From Hyphomicrobiaceae bacterium (GTDB lineage Bacteria; Pseudomonadota; Alphaproteobacteria; Rhizobiales; Hyphomicrobiaceae), in contig JAWKWE010000004.1 in NCBI GenBank assembly GCA_041397645.1, positions 2,790,001 through 2,854,000 on the forward strand: a stretch of 64,000 nt of DNA. The letters run 5' to 3'. The position numbers and the translations under genes were made by a program. The notes under the pieces were generated by a model. The model was not told the DNA's origin. It searched no databases and was given only the letters and a program-made list of their open reading frames with translations. Of this stretch, positions 51,401-61,605 are shown in pieces. Every line of letters starts with the position of its first letter. The stretch's first letter is position 1.

Positions 51401-52987
51401 GTGGAACTGACCACAAGGGGCCGTTACGCCGTCATGGCGATGGCCGATCTAGCGCGTATGGATGGGACACGCGCCCATCCGCTGTCGCAGATCGCCGACA
51501 ACCAGAAGCTGCCGCTGTCCTATCTTGAACAGCTCTTCCTCAATTTGCGCCGTGCGGGGCTGGTGGAGAGCGCGCGCGGTCGTGCGGGCGGATACCGCCT
51601 GGCGCGGTCTGCGCGTGATATCTCCGTCTCAGACGTCATGGCTGCGGTCGAAGAAGACACGCATTTCACCCGCTGTAACGAACACGGCGAAGAAGGCTGC
51701 CTCCCCGGCGAACGTTGTCTCACACATGGGCTGTGGAAGAGGCTGAGCGATGTCACCAGCGACTATCTGAAATCGGTTTCGCTTGAAGATGTCGTTGCGG
51801 GTCGCACGGAGCGGGGTTCGGTGGCTTCCGCAACGTCCGCAACGTCCGCAACGTCAGTGACGACTCCTGCGCGCATTTATCTGGACTACAACGCAACCGC
51901 CCCACTATGCCCGCAAGCTCGGGACGCCATGGTGGCCGCACTCGATTACACGGGCAATCCCTCGTCGGTCCATGCCGAGGGTCGCCGCGCACGCGGTATC
52001 ATCGAGACGGCACGCGAGCAGGTAGCTGCGCTCATCAATGCCAAGCCGTCTGAAGTCGTGTTCACAAGTGGGGCGACGGAAGCCAACGCCTGGGCGATGG
52101 CGCAGGGCTTCGACACGGTGTTCGCCGCTGGTGTCGAGCACGATTCAATCTTGGCTTCTGCCCGTGCAAGCGCCAAGCGCGTCATTGAGGTGCCGGTCGG
52201 CAAGGACGGAGTTGCCCAGGTAGAGGCTATTGCACGGGACGTGCTGAAGCGCGCGGACCTTGGGCGCGTCGCGGCAACGCTTCAAATGGCCAACAACGAA
52301 ACCGGCACGATTGAGCCTGTTTCCGATCTCGCGCACTTTGCGCGGGAGCACGGGCTTTTCATGCATACGGATGCCGTTCAGGCGGCGGGCCGTATCGAAA
52401 TTGACTTTGCGGAGCTTCCCGTCACCACGCTTGCGCTTTCGGCGCATAAGATGGGTGGGCCGAAAGGCGTCGGTGCGCTGGTGATCCGCGATCATGTCGA
52501 TCTCAATCCGCTGATCCGCGGTGGAGGTCAGGAACGCCGCCGTCGCGCGGGAACAGAGAATGTTGCAGCAATCGCCGGATTCGGGGCCGCAGCTGTTGCG
52601 GCTCGGGCCGCGCTGAAGGACGTCGCACGCATTGCGCGGTTGCGTGACCGGTTGGAAGAGGCAATTGCAGCGGTTTCGCCACAGACGCTTATCATCGGCG
52701 CAGACGCGCCGCGTCTGGCCAATACCTGCTGTCTTGCGCTGCCGGGTAGCAGCGCGGAATCGCTGGTGATCAAGCTCGATCTTGCCGGTATCGCCGTGAG
52801 CGCGGGATCGGCCTGCTCCTCGGGCAAAGTAGGCGCAAGCCATGTGCTTTCGGCCATGGGGCTGGAACCCGCAATTGCAAAAAGCGCGGTGCGCGTGAGC
52901 ATCGGGCCTCAGACAACCGCGCACGATCTGGCGGCTTTCGTGGCCGCATGGAAGACAATCGCAGCCAAGACCGCCGCCGCGGCTTGA
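51401..52987 (+). CDS. Rrf2/IscR-type regulator fused to IscS-type cysteine desulfurase
   Basis: One uninterrupted frame of 528 residues joins two proteins. Residues 1-135 are an Rrf2/IscR regulator: winged helix LTTRGRYAVMAMADLAR, and Cys92, Cys100, Cys106 and His109, the expected [2Fe-2S] ligands, in a segment ending CLTHGLW. An ATS-repeat linker (about 136-157) leads to a complete class I cysteine desulfurase (158-528) opening with IYLDYNATAP, with PLP lysine in LSAHKMGGPKG and catalytic Cys in SAGSACSSGK. GTG 51401 has AGGAGC upstream. An internal GTG at 51821, 9 bases after GGAG, could also yield a free desulfurase. It heads the suf operon. Confidence 0.9.
   Translation: MELTTRGRYAVMAMADLARMDGTRAHPLSQIADNQKLPLSYLEQLFLNLRRAGLVESARGRAGGYRLARSARDISVSDVMAAVEEDTHFTRCNEHGEEGCLPGERCLTHGLWKRLSDVTSDYLKSVSLEDVVAGRTERGSVASATSATSATSVTTPARIYLDYNATAPLCPQARDAMVAALDYTGNPSSVHAEGRRARGIIETAREQVAALINAKPSEVVFTSGATEANAWAMAQGFDTVFAAGVEHDSILASARASAKRVIEVPVGKDGVAQVEAIARDVLKRADLGRVAATLQMANNETGTIEPVSDLAHFAREHGLFMHTDAVQAAGRIEIDFAELPVTTLALSAHKMGGPKGVGALVIRDHVDLNPLIRGGGQERRRRAGTENVAAIAGFGAAAVAARAALKDVARIARLRDRLEEAIAAVSPQTLIIGADAPRLANTCCLALPGSSAESLVIKLDLAGIAVSAGSACSSGKVGASHVLSAMGLEPAIAKSAVRVSIGPQTTAHDLAAFVAAWKTIAAKTAAAA
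51827..51862 (+). repeat. 9-bp tandem repeat in the IscR-IscS linker
   Basis: TCCGCAACG occurs three times in a row (51827-51853), with a fourth degenerate copy (TCAGTGACG). It encodes the SATSATSATS linker and always keeps the frame, so it may have grown by slippage. Confidence 0.85.
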
Positions 52988-53043
52988 GCGCAGAAACCGA
53001 ATGCCAAGGCCGCATCCGGCGGCAGAAAGAGTGAGAGGCAAGG

Positions 53044-54513
<1,470 letters not shown>

Positions 54514-54595
54514 CAATCGGCAGAAAGATTTTGGGTCGTCAAGATTCAGACCGTCGTCGAAGGCACAGCGCTCAGTTTGTAAGGAAAAAAACAAG

Positions 54596-55351
54596 ATGCT
54601 TGAAATCAAGAATCTGCACGTGAAACTCTCGGAAGAGGATCGCGTCATTTTGAAGGGGGTGAACCTCGTCGTGCCCAAGGGCGAGGTGCACGCCATCATG
54701 GGTCCGAACGGTTCGGGCAAGTCGACGCTGTCCTACGTGATCGCCGGCCGCGATGGCTATGAAGTCACAGAAGGTGACATTCTCTGGAACGGAGAGTCGA
54801 TCCTTGAGATGGAGGCCGACGAGCGCGCGGCCAAGGGCGTATTCCTCGCCTTCCAGTATCCGATGGAGATCCCCGGCGTTGCGGGTCTCACCTTCCTGCG
54901 TACCGCGCTTAACGCCGTCCGCAAGAAGCGTGGCGAGGACGAGCTGAACACCGCCGCCTTCATGAAGCTCGTCAAGGAGAAGGGCGCGAAGCTCAACATT
55001 GATGTCGAGATGCTGAAGCGTCCGGTCAATGTCGGATTTTCGGGCGGCGAGAAGAAGCGGTCAGAAATCCTTCAGATGGCGATGCTGGAGCCGACCCTGT
55101 GCGTTCTCGATGAAACCGACAGCGGCCTGGATATTGACGCACTGCGGATCGTCTCGGAAGGCGTGAATGCGCTGCGCAGCAAGGAACGCGCGTTTCTCGT
55201 CATCACCCACTACCAGCGATTGTTGAACCATATCGTTCCCGACAAGGTTCATGTGCTGGCGGACGGACGCATTCAGAAGACAGGCGGTAAGGAACTGGCC
55301 CTTGAGCTTGAGAAATCGGGCTATGCAGGCTTCACCGGCAAGGCAGCTTGA
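54596..55351 (+). CDS. sufC: Fe-S assembly ATPase SufC
   Basis: SufC is the ABC-type ATPase that drives the SufBC2D scaffold. The 251-residue product has Walker A GPNGSGKSTLSYVI near residue 35, the signature NVGFSGGEKKRSEILQM near 144, and Walker B TLCVLDETDSGLDIDAL near 168. AAGGAAA precedes ATG 54596; a longer frame from 54503 adds residues foreign to the family. The stop lies one base before the sufD start. Confidence 0.96.
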   Translation: MLEIKNLHVKLSEEDRVILKGVNLVVPKGEVHAIMGPNGSGKSTLSYVIAGRDGYEVTEGDILWNGESILEMEADERAAKGVFLAFQYPMEIPGVAGLTFLRTALNAVRKKRGEDELNTAAFMKLVKEKGAKLNIDVEMLKRPVNVGFSGGEKKRSEILQMAMLEPTLCVLDETDSGLDIDALRIVSEGVNALRSKERAFLVITHYQRLLNHIVPDKVHVLADGRIQKTGGKELALELEKSGYAGFTGKAA

Positions 55352-55352
55352 G

Positions 55353-56693
55353 ATGACGATTGCAGTTATGAAAACCAAAGCAGAGCAGGCGCTCGCAGAG
55401 GCGTTCGAAGCCAATGCCGGGAAACTTCCCGGCAGCGCGGCCGTGAGCGCGGCGCGGCGCGCGGCGATTGGCAAATTCAACACGTTCGGGCTGCCCAATC
55501 GGCGCATCGAGGAATGGAAATATACCGATCTGCGCAACACGATGAAGGACGCGCTCGCGCTTAAGCTCGATGATGCCGTCAAAGTAACGATTGCAGATGT
55601 AATCGTTGCGTTGGGGCCGCTCGCTCACGTCGAAGCGTATCGCATCACCTTCGTCAACGGCCGCTATCGAGAGGATTTGTCCGATATGGCCGGGGCCGAA
55701 GGCGTGGACGTGACGCCGCTCGCCAAGGCGCTGGGCGCAGCGCCCGACAAGGTTGCCGATGGCCTCATGGCTGTTGGTGCGGCAGACGATGCCGTCGTCA
55801 CGCTCAACACGGCTTTCATGACCGATGGCGCCATCGTGCGCGTAGCTCCCGAAGCCGCCCCAGCCAAGCCGTTGCTGATGGTGTTTCTGCGAGCAGGCAG
55901 CGAGGGTCGGTTCACCGCGGTGCGTAATGTCATTTCGGCGGGCGAGGCGAGCAATGTCACGCTGATCGAGGCCCACGTTGCGCTGCCGGGCTCTGCCGCC
56001 GAAGGCCAGATGAACGCGCTGACGAGCCTTACCGTCGCCAAGGGCGCGCACGTCGCCCACACCAAGGTCGCTGCCGATTTCGGAAAGGCGGTCCACCTGT
56101 CGAACTGGACGGTGGCGCTTGAGGCGGACGCCGTCTATCACGGCTTTCAGTTCACTTCAGGTCAGAGCCTGGCGCGCAATCAGATTGCCGTGCGCTATGA
56201 TGGCGAAGGCGGTGCGCTCGATCTTTCGGGTGCGTTTCTGGTGCGCGGCACCGAGCACGTCGATACAACCTTGGTTGTTGATCATGCGGTCCCCCATTGC
56301 GAAAGCAGAGAGCTTTTCAAAGGCGTGCTCGACAACTCCGGCCGCGGCGTATTCCAAGGCAAGATCATCGTTAGGCCGGATGCGCAAAAGACCGACGGCA
56401 AACAGATGGCTCAAGCCCTGATGTTGTCACCCGATGCCGAGTTCGACAGCAAGCCGGAGCTGGAGATCTATGCCGACGACGTCGTTTGCGGGCATGGCAC
56501 GACCTCCGCTGAGCTCGATGACGACTTGTTGTTCTATTGCAAGTCGCGGGGCATCCCGGAAAATGAGGCCCGGGCGCTGCTGATCGAGTCGTTCATCGGC
56601 GAGGCGCTCGACAAGGTTGAACATGAAGAGCTACGGACGGCGCTTTCGGCTTTGGCCACGGACTGGCTCAATGCAGCCGACAAGCGCAGATAA
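55353..56693 (+). CDS. sufD: Fe-S assembly protein SufD
   Basis: SufD partners SufB in the scaffold complex and is needed for iron entry. The 446-residue product shows the N-terminal GLPNRRIEEWKYTDLRN near residue 45 and the C-terminal beta-helix core with DTTLVVDHAVPHCESRELFKGVLDNSGRGVFQGKIIV region around 320-350, ending with a DDDLLFYCKSRGIPENEARALLIESFIGE helix as in SufB/D. ATG 55353 is adjacent to the sufC stop, so translation is coupled. Confidence 0.95.
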   Translation: MTIAVMKTKAEQALAEAFEANAGKLPGSAAVSAARRAAIGKFNTFGLPNRRIEEWKYTDLRNTMKDALALKLDDAVKVTIADVIVALGPLAHVEAYRITFVNGRYREDLSDMAGAEGVDVTPLAKALGAAPDKVADGLMAVGAADDAVVTLNTAFMTDGAIVRVAPEAAPAKPLLMVFLRAGSEGRFTAVRNVISAGEASNVTLIEAHVALPGSAAEGQMNALTSLTVAKGAHVAHTKVAADFGKAVHLSNWTVALEADAVYHGFQFTSGQSLARNQIAVRYDGEGGALDLSGAFLVRGTEHVDTTLVVDHAVPHCESRELFKGVLDNSGRGVFQGKIIVRPDAQKTDGKQMAQALMLSPDAEFDSKPELEIYADDVVCGHGTTSAELDDDLLFYCKSRGIPENEARALLIESFIGEALDKVEHEELRTALSALATDWLNAADKRR

Positions 56694-56704
56694 GGGAGAG
56701 GCCG

Positions 56705-57967
56705 ATGGGGCGTGAGGCACTGGCAACGGATCGGCGTGGCGTCGGCGCAAGCTATGACGTGGAGCGCATCCGCGCGGACTTCCCCATTTTGTTCCGTGAG
56801 GTTTTAGGCAAGCCGCTCGTCTATCTCGACAGCGCAGCCTCGGCGCAAAAGCCGCGGTCGGTGATCGAGGCGATGGATCACGCTTATCGCTTCGAATATG
56901 CCAACGTACATCGTGGCCTCCATCACCTCTCAAACGTTGCGACCGACAACTTCGAGGCGTCGCGCGAGACGGTGCGTCGGTTCTTGAACGCAGGCAGCGC
57001 TGAGGAGATCATCTTCACCCGCAATGCGACGTCGGCCATCAATCTGGTTGCCAATACCATGGGGCAGAAACAGATTGGCGAAGGCGACGAGATCATCCTG
57101 TCGCTCATGGAGCATCACGCCAATATCGTGCCGTGGCATTTCCTGCGCGAACGCAAGGGTGCGGTGCTGAAATGGATTCCGATCAGCGACACCGGCGAGC
57201 TTCTGATCGAAGAGCTCGACCGTATGATCACGCCAAAGACCCGCATCGTTGCCGTCACTCACATGTCCAACGTGTTGGGAACGGTTACGCCGGTAAAAGA
57301 CATCATTCGCATTGCCCACGCCAAGGGCGTCGCGGTGCTTGTGGACGGCAGCCAGGCGGCGGTTCATTCGACCGTCGACGTGCGCGATCTCGATGCCGAT
57401 TTCTATGTCTTTACCGGACACAAGACCTACGGGCCGACAGGCATCGGCGTACTGTATGCGAAGCGCAAGCATCTTGAGGCACTGCCGCCCTATGAAGGTG
57501 GCGGAGACATGATTGAATCGGTTGCGGTCGATCGCATCACGTACAACAAGCCACCGCACAAGTTTGAAGCTGGCACTCCGGCCATCGTGGAGGCAATCGG
57601 GCTGGCGGCGGGTCTCAATTATATGATGCAGGTGGGGCGCGACAGGATCGCAGCGCATGAGGCGGACCTGGCGCAATATGCGGCCCAGGCGCTCGGGGAG
57701 CTGCCCTGGCTCAAAGTCTACGGCACCGCCCCAGGCAAGGGTGCGATCTTCTCATTCACTGTCGATGGCCTGCACCCACATGACGTCTCCACCATCATCG
57801 ACCGCTCGGGCGTTGCGGTCCGCGCGGGGCATCATTGCGCCCAGCCGTTGATGGAGCGGCTCGGCGTTACCGCGACCTGCCGGGCTTCATTCGCCATGTA
57901 TTCGACCCGTGCCGAGGTTGACGCGCTGGTGACGGCGCTGACCAAGGCGCACGATCTGTTCGCGTAA
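56705..57967 (+). CDS. sufS: Cysteine desulfurase SufS
   Basis: SufS is the class II PLP cysteine desulfurase of the SUF pathway. The 420-residue product opens with a typical FPILFREVLGKPLVYLDSAASAQKP, has the PLP lysine in FYVFTGHKTYGPTGIG, and the catalytic cysteine in VAVRAGHHCAQPLMERLG, the class II motif. AAGGGAGAGG is just upstream. No sufE or sufU is visible in the operon; a partner may be encoded elsewhere. Confidence 0.96.
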   Translation: MGREALATDRRGVGASYDVERIRADFPILFREVLGKPLVYLDSAASAQKPRSVIEAMDHAYRFEYANVHRGLHHLSNVATDNFEASRETVRRFLNAGSAEEIIFTRNATSAINLVANTMGQKQIGEGDEIILSLMEHHANIVPWHFLRERKGAVLKWIPISDTGELLIEELDRMITPKTRIVAVTHMSNVLGTVTPVKDIIRIAHAKGVAVLVDGSQAAVHSTVDVRDLDADFYVFTGHKTYGPTGIGVLYAKRKHLEALPPYEGGGDMIESVAVDRITYNKPPHKFEAGTPAIVEAIGLAAGLNYMMQVGRDRIAAHEADLAQYAAQALGELPWLKVYGTAPGKGAIFSFTVDGLHPHDVSTIIDRSGVAVRAGHHCAQPLMERLGVTATCRASFAMYSTRAEVDALVTALTKAHDLFA

Positions 57968-57977
57968 AGGATGAGCT

Positions 57978-58436
57978 ATGGAAGACACCAAGGCTGAAGT
58001 TCGCGCACAGGCGGCCGAGACGCTAAAAGATGCAGCGGCTTCGCTTGACACACAGACCCCCGCCGACAGCGCGGCCAAGAGCAGCGAGCCTGGAGAGGCT
58101 AGCGCTAGCGGCGGCTTGTCGCCTGAGGAGATTGACCGTCTAACGAGCGACATTGTGGCCGCACTGAAGACGGTCTACGACCCTGAGATTCCCGCCGATA
58201 TTTATGAGCTTGGGCTGATCTACAAGGTTGATCTCGACGATGACCGCAATGTCACCGTCGAGATGACATTGACTGCGCCCGGATGCCCGGTCGCCGGTGA
58301 GATGCCGCAATGGGTGGACGCAGCCGTATCCACTGTCCCTGGCGTCAAGAGCGTTACCGTCAATATGACGTTCGATCCGCCGTGGGATCAGAGCCGAATG
58401 TCGGATGAAGCACGGCTGGCGCTCAATATGTTCTGA
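57978..58436 (+). CDS. sufT: SUF Fe-S assembly protein SufT (MIP18/DUF59 family)
   Basis: The 152-residue protein has a disordered Ala/Ser-rich N-terminus (about 45 residues) and a C-terminal MIP18/DUF59 domain: LKTVYDPEIPADIYELGLIYKV near residue 64, then MTLTAPGCPVAGEMPQWV with the conserved cysteine, and VNMTFDPPWDQSRMSDEARLALNMF at the end. SufT proteins help mature [4Fe-4S] targets. It lies 10 bases after sufS. Confidence 0.93.
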   Translation: MEDTKAEVRAQAAETLKDAAASLDTQTPADSAAKSSEPGEASASGGLSPEEIDRLTSDIVAALKTVYDPEIPADIYELGLIYKVDLDDDRNVTVEMTLTAPGCPVAGEMPQWVDAAVSTVPGVKSVTVNMTFDPPWDQSRMSDEARLALNMF

Positions 58437-58529
58437 AGAAAACCTGGATCGGGGCGCCGCAAGCGCCTCTCAAAAATGCCCTCTGCCGCCACCATATGAG
58501 ATGGGGCAAACATCAAAAGCGAGAGCGAG

Positions 58530-58904
58530 ATGCCGACATTGCGCACCACCCCGAAAGTTTTACGGCTCACCGACGCCGCGGCCAACCGCGTCAAGGCCCT
58601 TATGGCTGACAAGCCCGGCATCAAGGGCCTTAAGATCGGCGTAAAAAAGGGCGGCTGCGCGGGCATGGAATACACCATGAGCTGGGCGGACGAGATCGGG
58701 AAGTTCGACGAGATCGTTGAAGAGAACGGTGCCGTGGTCCTTATCGATCCGGGCGCAGTGCTGTACTTGATCGGCACGGAGATGGATTACAAGACGGATA
58801 AGCTCTCCTCCCAGTTTGTCTTCAACAATCCCAACCAGAAGGGCGCTTGTGGTTGCGGCGAGAGCGTCGATCTGCAGCCCGTCATGCCTCAGCACGAGGC
58901 GTAG
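58530..58904 (+). CDS. sufA: A-type Fe-S carrier SufA
   Basis: SufA takes clusters from SufBCD and delivers them to target proteins. The 124-residue product has the A-type pattern with KGGCAGMEYTMSW near residue 45 and the C-terminal GACGCGESV pair near 110, giving the three cluster-binding cysteines. It starts 93 bases after sufT; GAGAGCGAG precedes the ATG. The nif unit encodes its own A-type protein at 6163. Confidence 0.94.
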   Translation: MPTLRTTPKVLRLTDAAANRVKALMADKPGIKGLKIGVKKGGCAGMEYTMSWADEIGKFDEIVEENGAVVLIDPGAVLYLIGTEMDYKTDKLSSQFVFNNPNQKGACGCGESVDLQPVMPQHEA

Positions 58905-58908
58905 CGCA

Positions 58909-59481
58909 TTGGCTGCGGAGCAGGCACCGGCATGTGACCGGAGTCATTGGCTTTTGCTGCCTGCTTACTGGTTCAACGAACTCACGCGCGCCGACTGGTT
59001 CTCCAAAAATGATGCCGTCGATGCGACGCTGCGCAGCCGCTTCCTGCCGCTCTACGAGCAGCTGTCGGAGCGCGATCTCAAAGCCGCTGAACTGACACAG
59101 CAGGAAACATTGGCCGCGGTGTTGGCGCTTGACCAATTGCCGCGCAATCTGTTTCGCGGCACGTCACGCGCGTTTGCGACGGATTCGAAGGCGCGCGAGT
59201 TGGTTGTGGAGGCTCTTGCGCTTGGCTACGACCAAAGCCTTGGTCTAGACGAGCGATTGTTTCTCTATCTTCCGCTTGAGCACTCCGAGAACATTGCCGA
59301 TCAGGAGCATTGCGTCGATTTGATTTCGGCGCTGGGTGATCCGGACTACACCCGGTTTGCCATTGCGCATCGGCAGATCATCGCGCGATTTGGGCGCTTT
59401 CCTCACCGCAATGCCATTCTCGGCCGCCGTTCGACACCCCAGGAGACGGCATTTCTTGCAGAGCCGGGAAGCTCTTTCTGA
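58909..59481 (+). CDS. DUF924 family protein
   Basis: The 190-residue protein has the DUF924 pattern: YWFNELTRADWFSKNDAVDATLRSRFLPLY near residue 22, TLAAVLALDQLPRNLFRGTSRAF near 65, LFLYLPLEHSENIADQEHCVDL near 115, and the C-terminal FGRFPHRNAILGRRSTPQETAFL. The fold is helical and the function is unknown. TTG 58909 is the likely start, with GAGG about 9 bases upstream, four bases after the sufA stop; a longer frame overlaps sufA. It is probably the last gene of the suf operon. Confidence 0.8.
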   Translation: MAAEQAPACDRSHWLLLPAYWFNELTRADWFSKNDAVDATLRSRFLPLYEQLSERDLKAAELTQQETLAAVLALDQLPRNLFRGTSRAFATDSKARELVVEALALGYDQSLGLDERLFLYLPLEHSENIADQEHCVDLISALGDPDYTRFAIAHRQIIARFGRFPHRNAILGRRSTPQETAFLAEPGSSF

Positions 59482-59518
59482 TACTTCGCATGCTCGGGTA
59501 AGGGAAAGCGGGCTGGCC

Positions 59519-59896
59519 ATGAGCGCGAACGACAGCGTCATTGAACTGCTGGATGAAGTGTGCGCGCCGCTTGGCGCTTTCAAAGCGCGGCGCATGTTCG
59601 GCGGCCACGGCCTTTACCTCGACGGCGTCTTCTTCGCGATCCTCGACGACGGGGTTCTCTATTTCAAGACAAGCGAGGACACGCGCGAGCGCTTCGAGGC
59701 GGAAGGGATGTCCGCGTTCACCTACGAAAGCAAGTCAGGAACGCACGCGCTGGTGTCGTACTGGCGGGTGCCGGAGCGGTTGTTCGACGAGGCAGACGAA
59801 CTTGCAGATTGGGTTTCCCAAGCGGTGAAGGCTGCGCGCACCAAGCCGAGCGCGACGCGGCGCGCAGCTGCCCCAAAAAGAAAACCGCGCGCATGA
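59519..59896 (+). CDS. TfoX/Sxy N-terminal domain protein
   Basis: The 125-residue protein has the TfoX N-terminal fold: IELLDEVCAPLGAFKARRMFGGHGLYLDGVFFAILDDGVLYFKT (residues about 8-52), then FTYESKSGTHALVSYWRVPERLFDE. The C-terminal domain of full-length TfoX/Sxy is missing; a basic tail (KPSATRRAAAPKRKPRA) takes its place. Stand-alone N-terminal proteins are common in alphaproteobacteria and need not control competence. GGGAAAG lies before ATG 59519. Confidence 0.85.
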   Translation: MSANDSVIELLDEVCAPLGAFKARRMFGGHGLYLDGVFFAILDDGVLYFKTSEDTRERFEAEGMSAFTYESKSGTHALVSYWRVPERLFDEADELADWVSQAVKAARTKPSATRRAAAPKRKPRA

Positions 59897-59910
59897 TGCG
59901 CGCGGCTGTT
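59885..59910 (+). terminator. Hairpin terminator overlapping the tfoX stop codon
   Basis: CCGCGCGC (59885-59892) and GCGCGCGG (59898-59905) form an 8-bp stem whose 5-base loop contains most of the stop codon; CTGTTT follows. A short T-run makes it a moderate terminator. Confidence 0.6.
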
Positions 59911-59976
59911 TCGGTCTGACATCGCACATGAACCGTCGGTCACGTAGGCCGAGCGGCACGTTGACGTCGCTTCGGC

Positions 59977-61605
59977 TTATCGTCCGCCGGGCGGCTGCTT
60001 CAATGGCCTCGGAGGCTTGCGCAAAAAGGCAGGAATGTTTTCTGCAAAGCCGACCTTGCCGCCGCCTTGGGCTGGCTGCGCGGTAGGCTTGGCAGGTTGC
60101 GCGCGCTGCGGCGGCTCGGGCTTCCTGGCTTCCGGCTTTGCAGGAGCATCCGCCCAACTGTCGGGACGACGCTCGCGCGGCGGCCGTGTGCCTTGCTCCG
60201 CGTTACGCGGCCGGTTCTGGCGGCGATCCTGCTTATCGTCGTGCGCCCGTGGGGCGGGCTTAGCAGATTGCTCCTGCCGTTCGGCGGGCTGTGGCTGGCG
60301 ATGGCGCTCGCGAGCTTCGGCGTGCGGTTCGCCCTTACGGCCCTCGTGGCGCCCTTCGTGACGGCTTTCGGCTGAGTTGCGCGGGCGTGCATCGCGGGCC
60401 CCGCCTCGGTCGTGACCGCGACCACCTCGTCCACGCCGGCGCTTTCCAGCTTGCGCAAAATCCTCTTCCGTCGGCGCTTCGCCGAGCCAGATCGCGCTTT
60501 CGCCGGTGATCTTCTCGATGTCCTTGAGCAGTTTCAGATCTTCGCCCGAAACCAGCGAAGCGGAATAGCCTTCCTTGCCGGCGCGACCGGTCCGGCCGAT
60601 GCGGTGCACATAGTCGTCAGCCGCCCAGGGGAGATCGAAGTTGAAGACGTGCGAAACGTCGGGAATGTCGAGACCGCGCGCAGCGACGTCTGAGGCTGCG
60701 AGCAACATGATTTCGCCGGCGCGGAACTTGTCCAGCGTCTCCGTGCGCGCACCCTGGTCCATGTCGCCATGCAAGGCCCCGGCGTTGAAGCCGTGCTTTG
60801 AAAGCGATTTGTAGAGGACGGCAACATCACGCTTGCGATTGCAGAAGATAATTGCGTTCTTGACGTTGCCGCTGCGGATCAGCTCACGCAGCACCTCGCG
60901 CTTGGCATAATCCTCGCCGTTCGGGCAGAATTTAAAGCGCTGGGTGATGGTCTTGGCGGTGGTGGCCGGTTTGGCAACTTCGATACGCACCGGGTCTTTG
61001 AGGAATTGCGAAACCAGCCGGGTGATCTCCGGCGGCATGGTTGCGGAGAAGAACAGCGTTTGCCGGCGCGGAGGCAACAGCTTGCAGATCTTCTCGATGT
61101 CGGGAATGAAGCCCATGTCGAGCATACGATCGGCTTCGTCGATGACGAGGATCTCCACACCCATCAACATGATGCGGCCACGCTGGAAATGATCGAGCAG
61201 CCGGCCTGGGGTTGCGATCAGCACGTCAACACCCCGATCGAGCTTTCGCACCTGCTCGTCCATGGAAACACCGCCAATCAGCAGGGCGACGTCCAATTTG
61301 TGGTTGATGCCGTATTTTTCGAAACTCTGCTCCACTTGCGCCGCAAGTTCGCGGGTCGGTGCCAGGATCAGCGACCGGGGCATGCGCGCGCGGGCGCGTC
61401 CGGTTTCAAGTCGCGTGATCATGGGCAGGACGAACGAGGCAGTCTTGCCAGTTCCGGTCTGGGCGATGCCCAGGACATCCTTGCCGGTTACGGCAACGGG
61501 GATGGCGGCGGCTTGAATTGGTGTCGGGCTCGGATATCCCGCAGCCGTAATAGCCGCCTGGACCTTGGGCGAAAGCCCCAGGTCCGCGAACGTCTTAGTA
61601 TCCAA
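59977..61605 (-). CDS. DEAD-box RNA helicase, RhlE-type
   Basis: The 542-residue helicase unwinds RNA using ATP. All core motifs are present: FADLGLSPKVQAAITAAGY (Q motif), AQTGTGKTASF (Walker A), PTRELAAQVEQ, TPGRLLDHF, VLVIDEADRMLDMGF region (DEAD), SATMPPEI, ARGLDIPDVSHV and HRIGRTGRAGKEG. The C-terminal 160 residues are a low-complexity basic tail rich in Arg, Gly, Pro and Gln that would bind RNA. Such helicases are often cold-induced. It is divergent from the desaturase gene. Confidence 0.92.
   Translation of the reverse strand: MDTKTFADLGLSPKVQAAITAAGYPSPTPIQAAAIPVAVTGKDVLGIAQTGTGKTASFVLPMITRLETGRARARMPRSLILAPTRELAAQVEQSFEKYGINHKLDVALLIGGVSMDEQVRKLDRGVDVLIATPGRLLDHFQRGRIMLMGVEILVIDEADRMLDMGFIPDIEKICKLLPPRRQTLFFSATMPPEITRLVSQFLKDPVRIEVAKPATTAKTITQRFKFCPNGEDYAKREVLRELIRSGNVKNAIIFCNRKRDVAVLYKSLSKHGFNAGALHGDMDQGARTETLDKFRAGEIMLLAASDVAARGLDIPDVSHVFNFDLPWAADDYVHRIGRTGRAGKEGYSASLVSGEDLKLLKDIEKITGESAIWLGEAPTEEDFAQAGKRRRGRGGRGHDRGGARDARPRNSAESRHEGRHEGRKGEPHAEARERHRQPQPAERQEQSAKPAPRAHDDKQDRRQNRPRNAEQGTRPPRERRPDSWADAPAKPEARKPEPPQRAQPAKPTAQPAQGGGKVGFAENIPAFLRKPPRPLKQPPGGR

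Noticed and set aside
52800..53043. Possible break between the fused desulfurase and sufB
   Set aside because: The 56-base gap is ordinary and carries a normal ribosome-binding site; no lost gene is seen.
59885..59910. Alternating GC tract as Z-DNA or repeat element
   Set aside because: It is explained as a terminator stem at the end of the tfoX-like gene.
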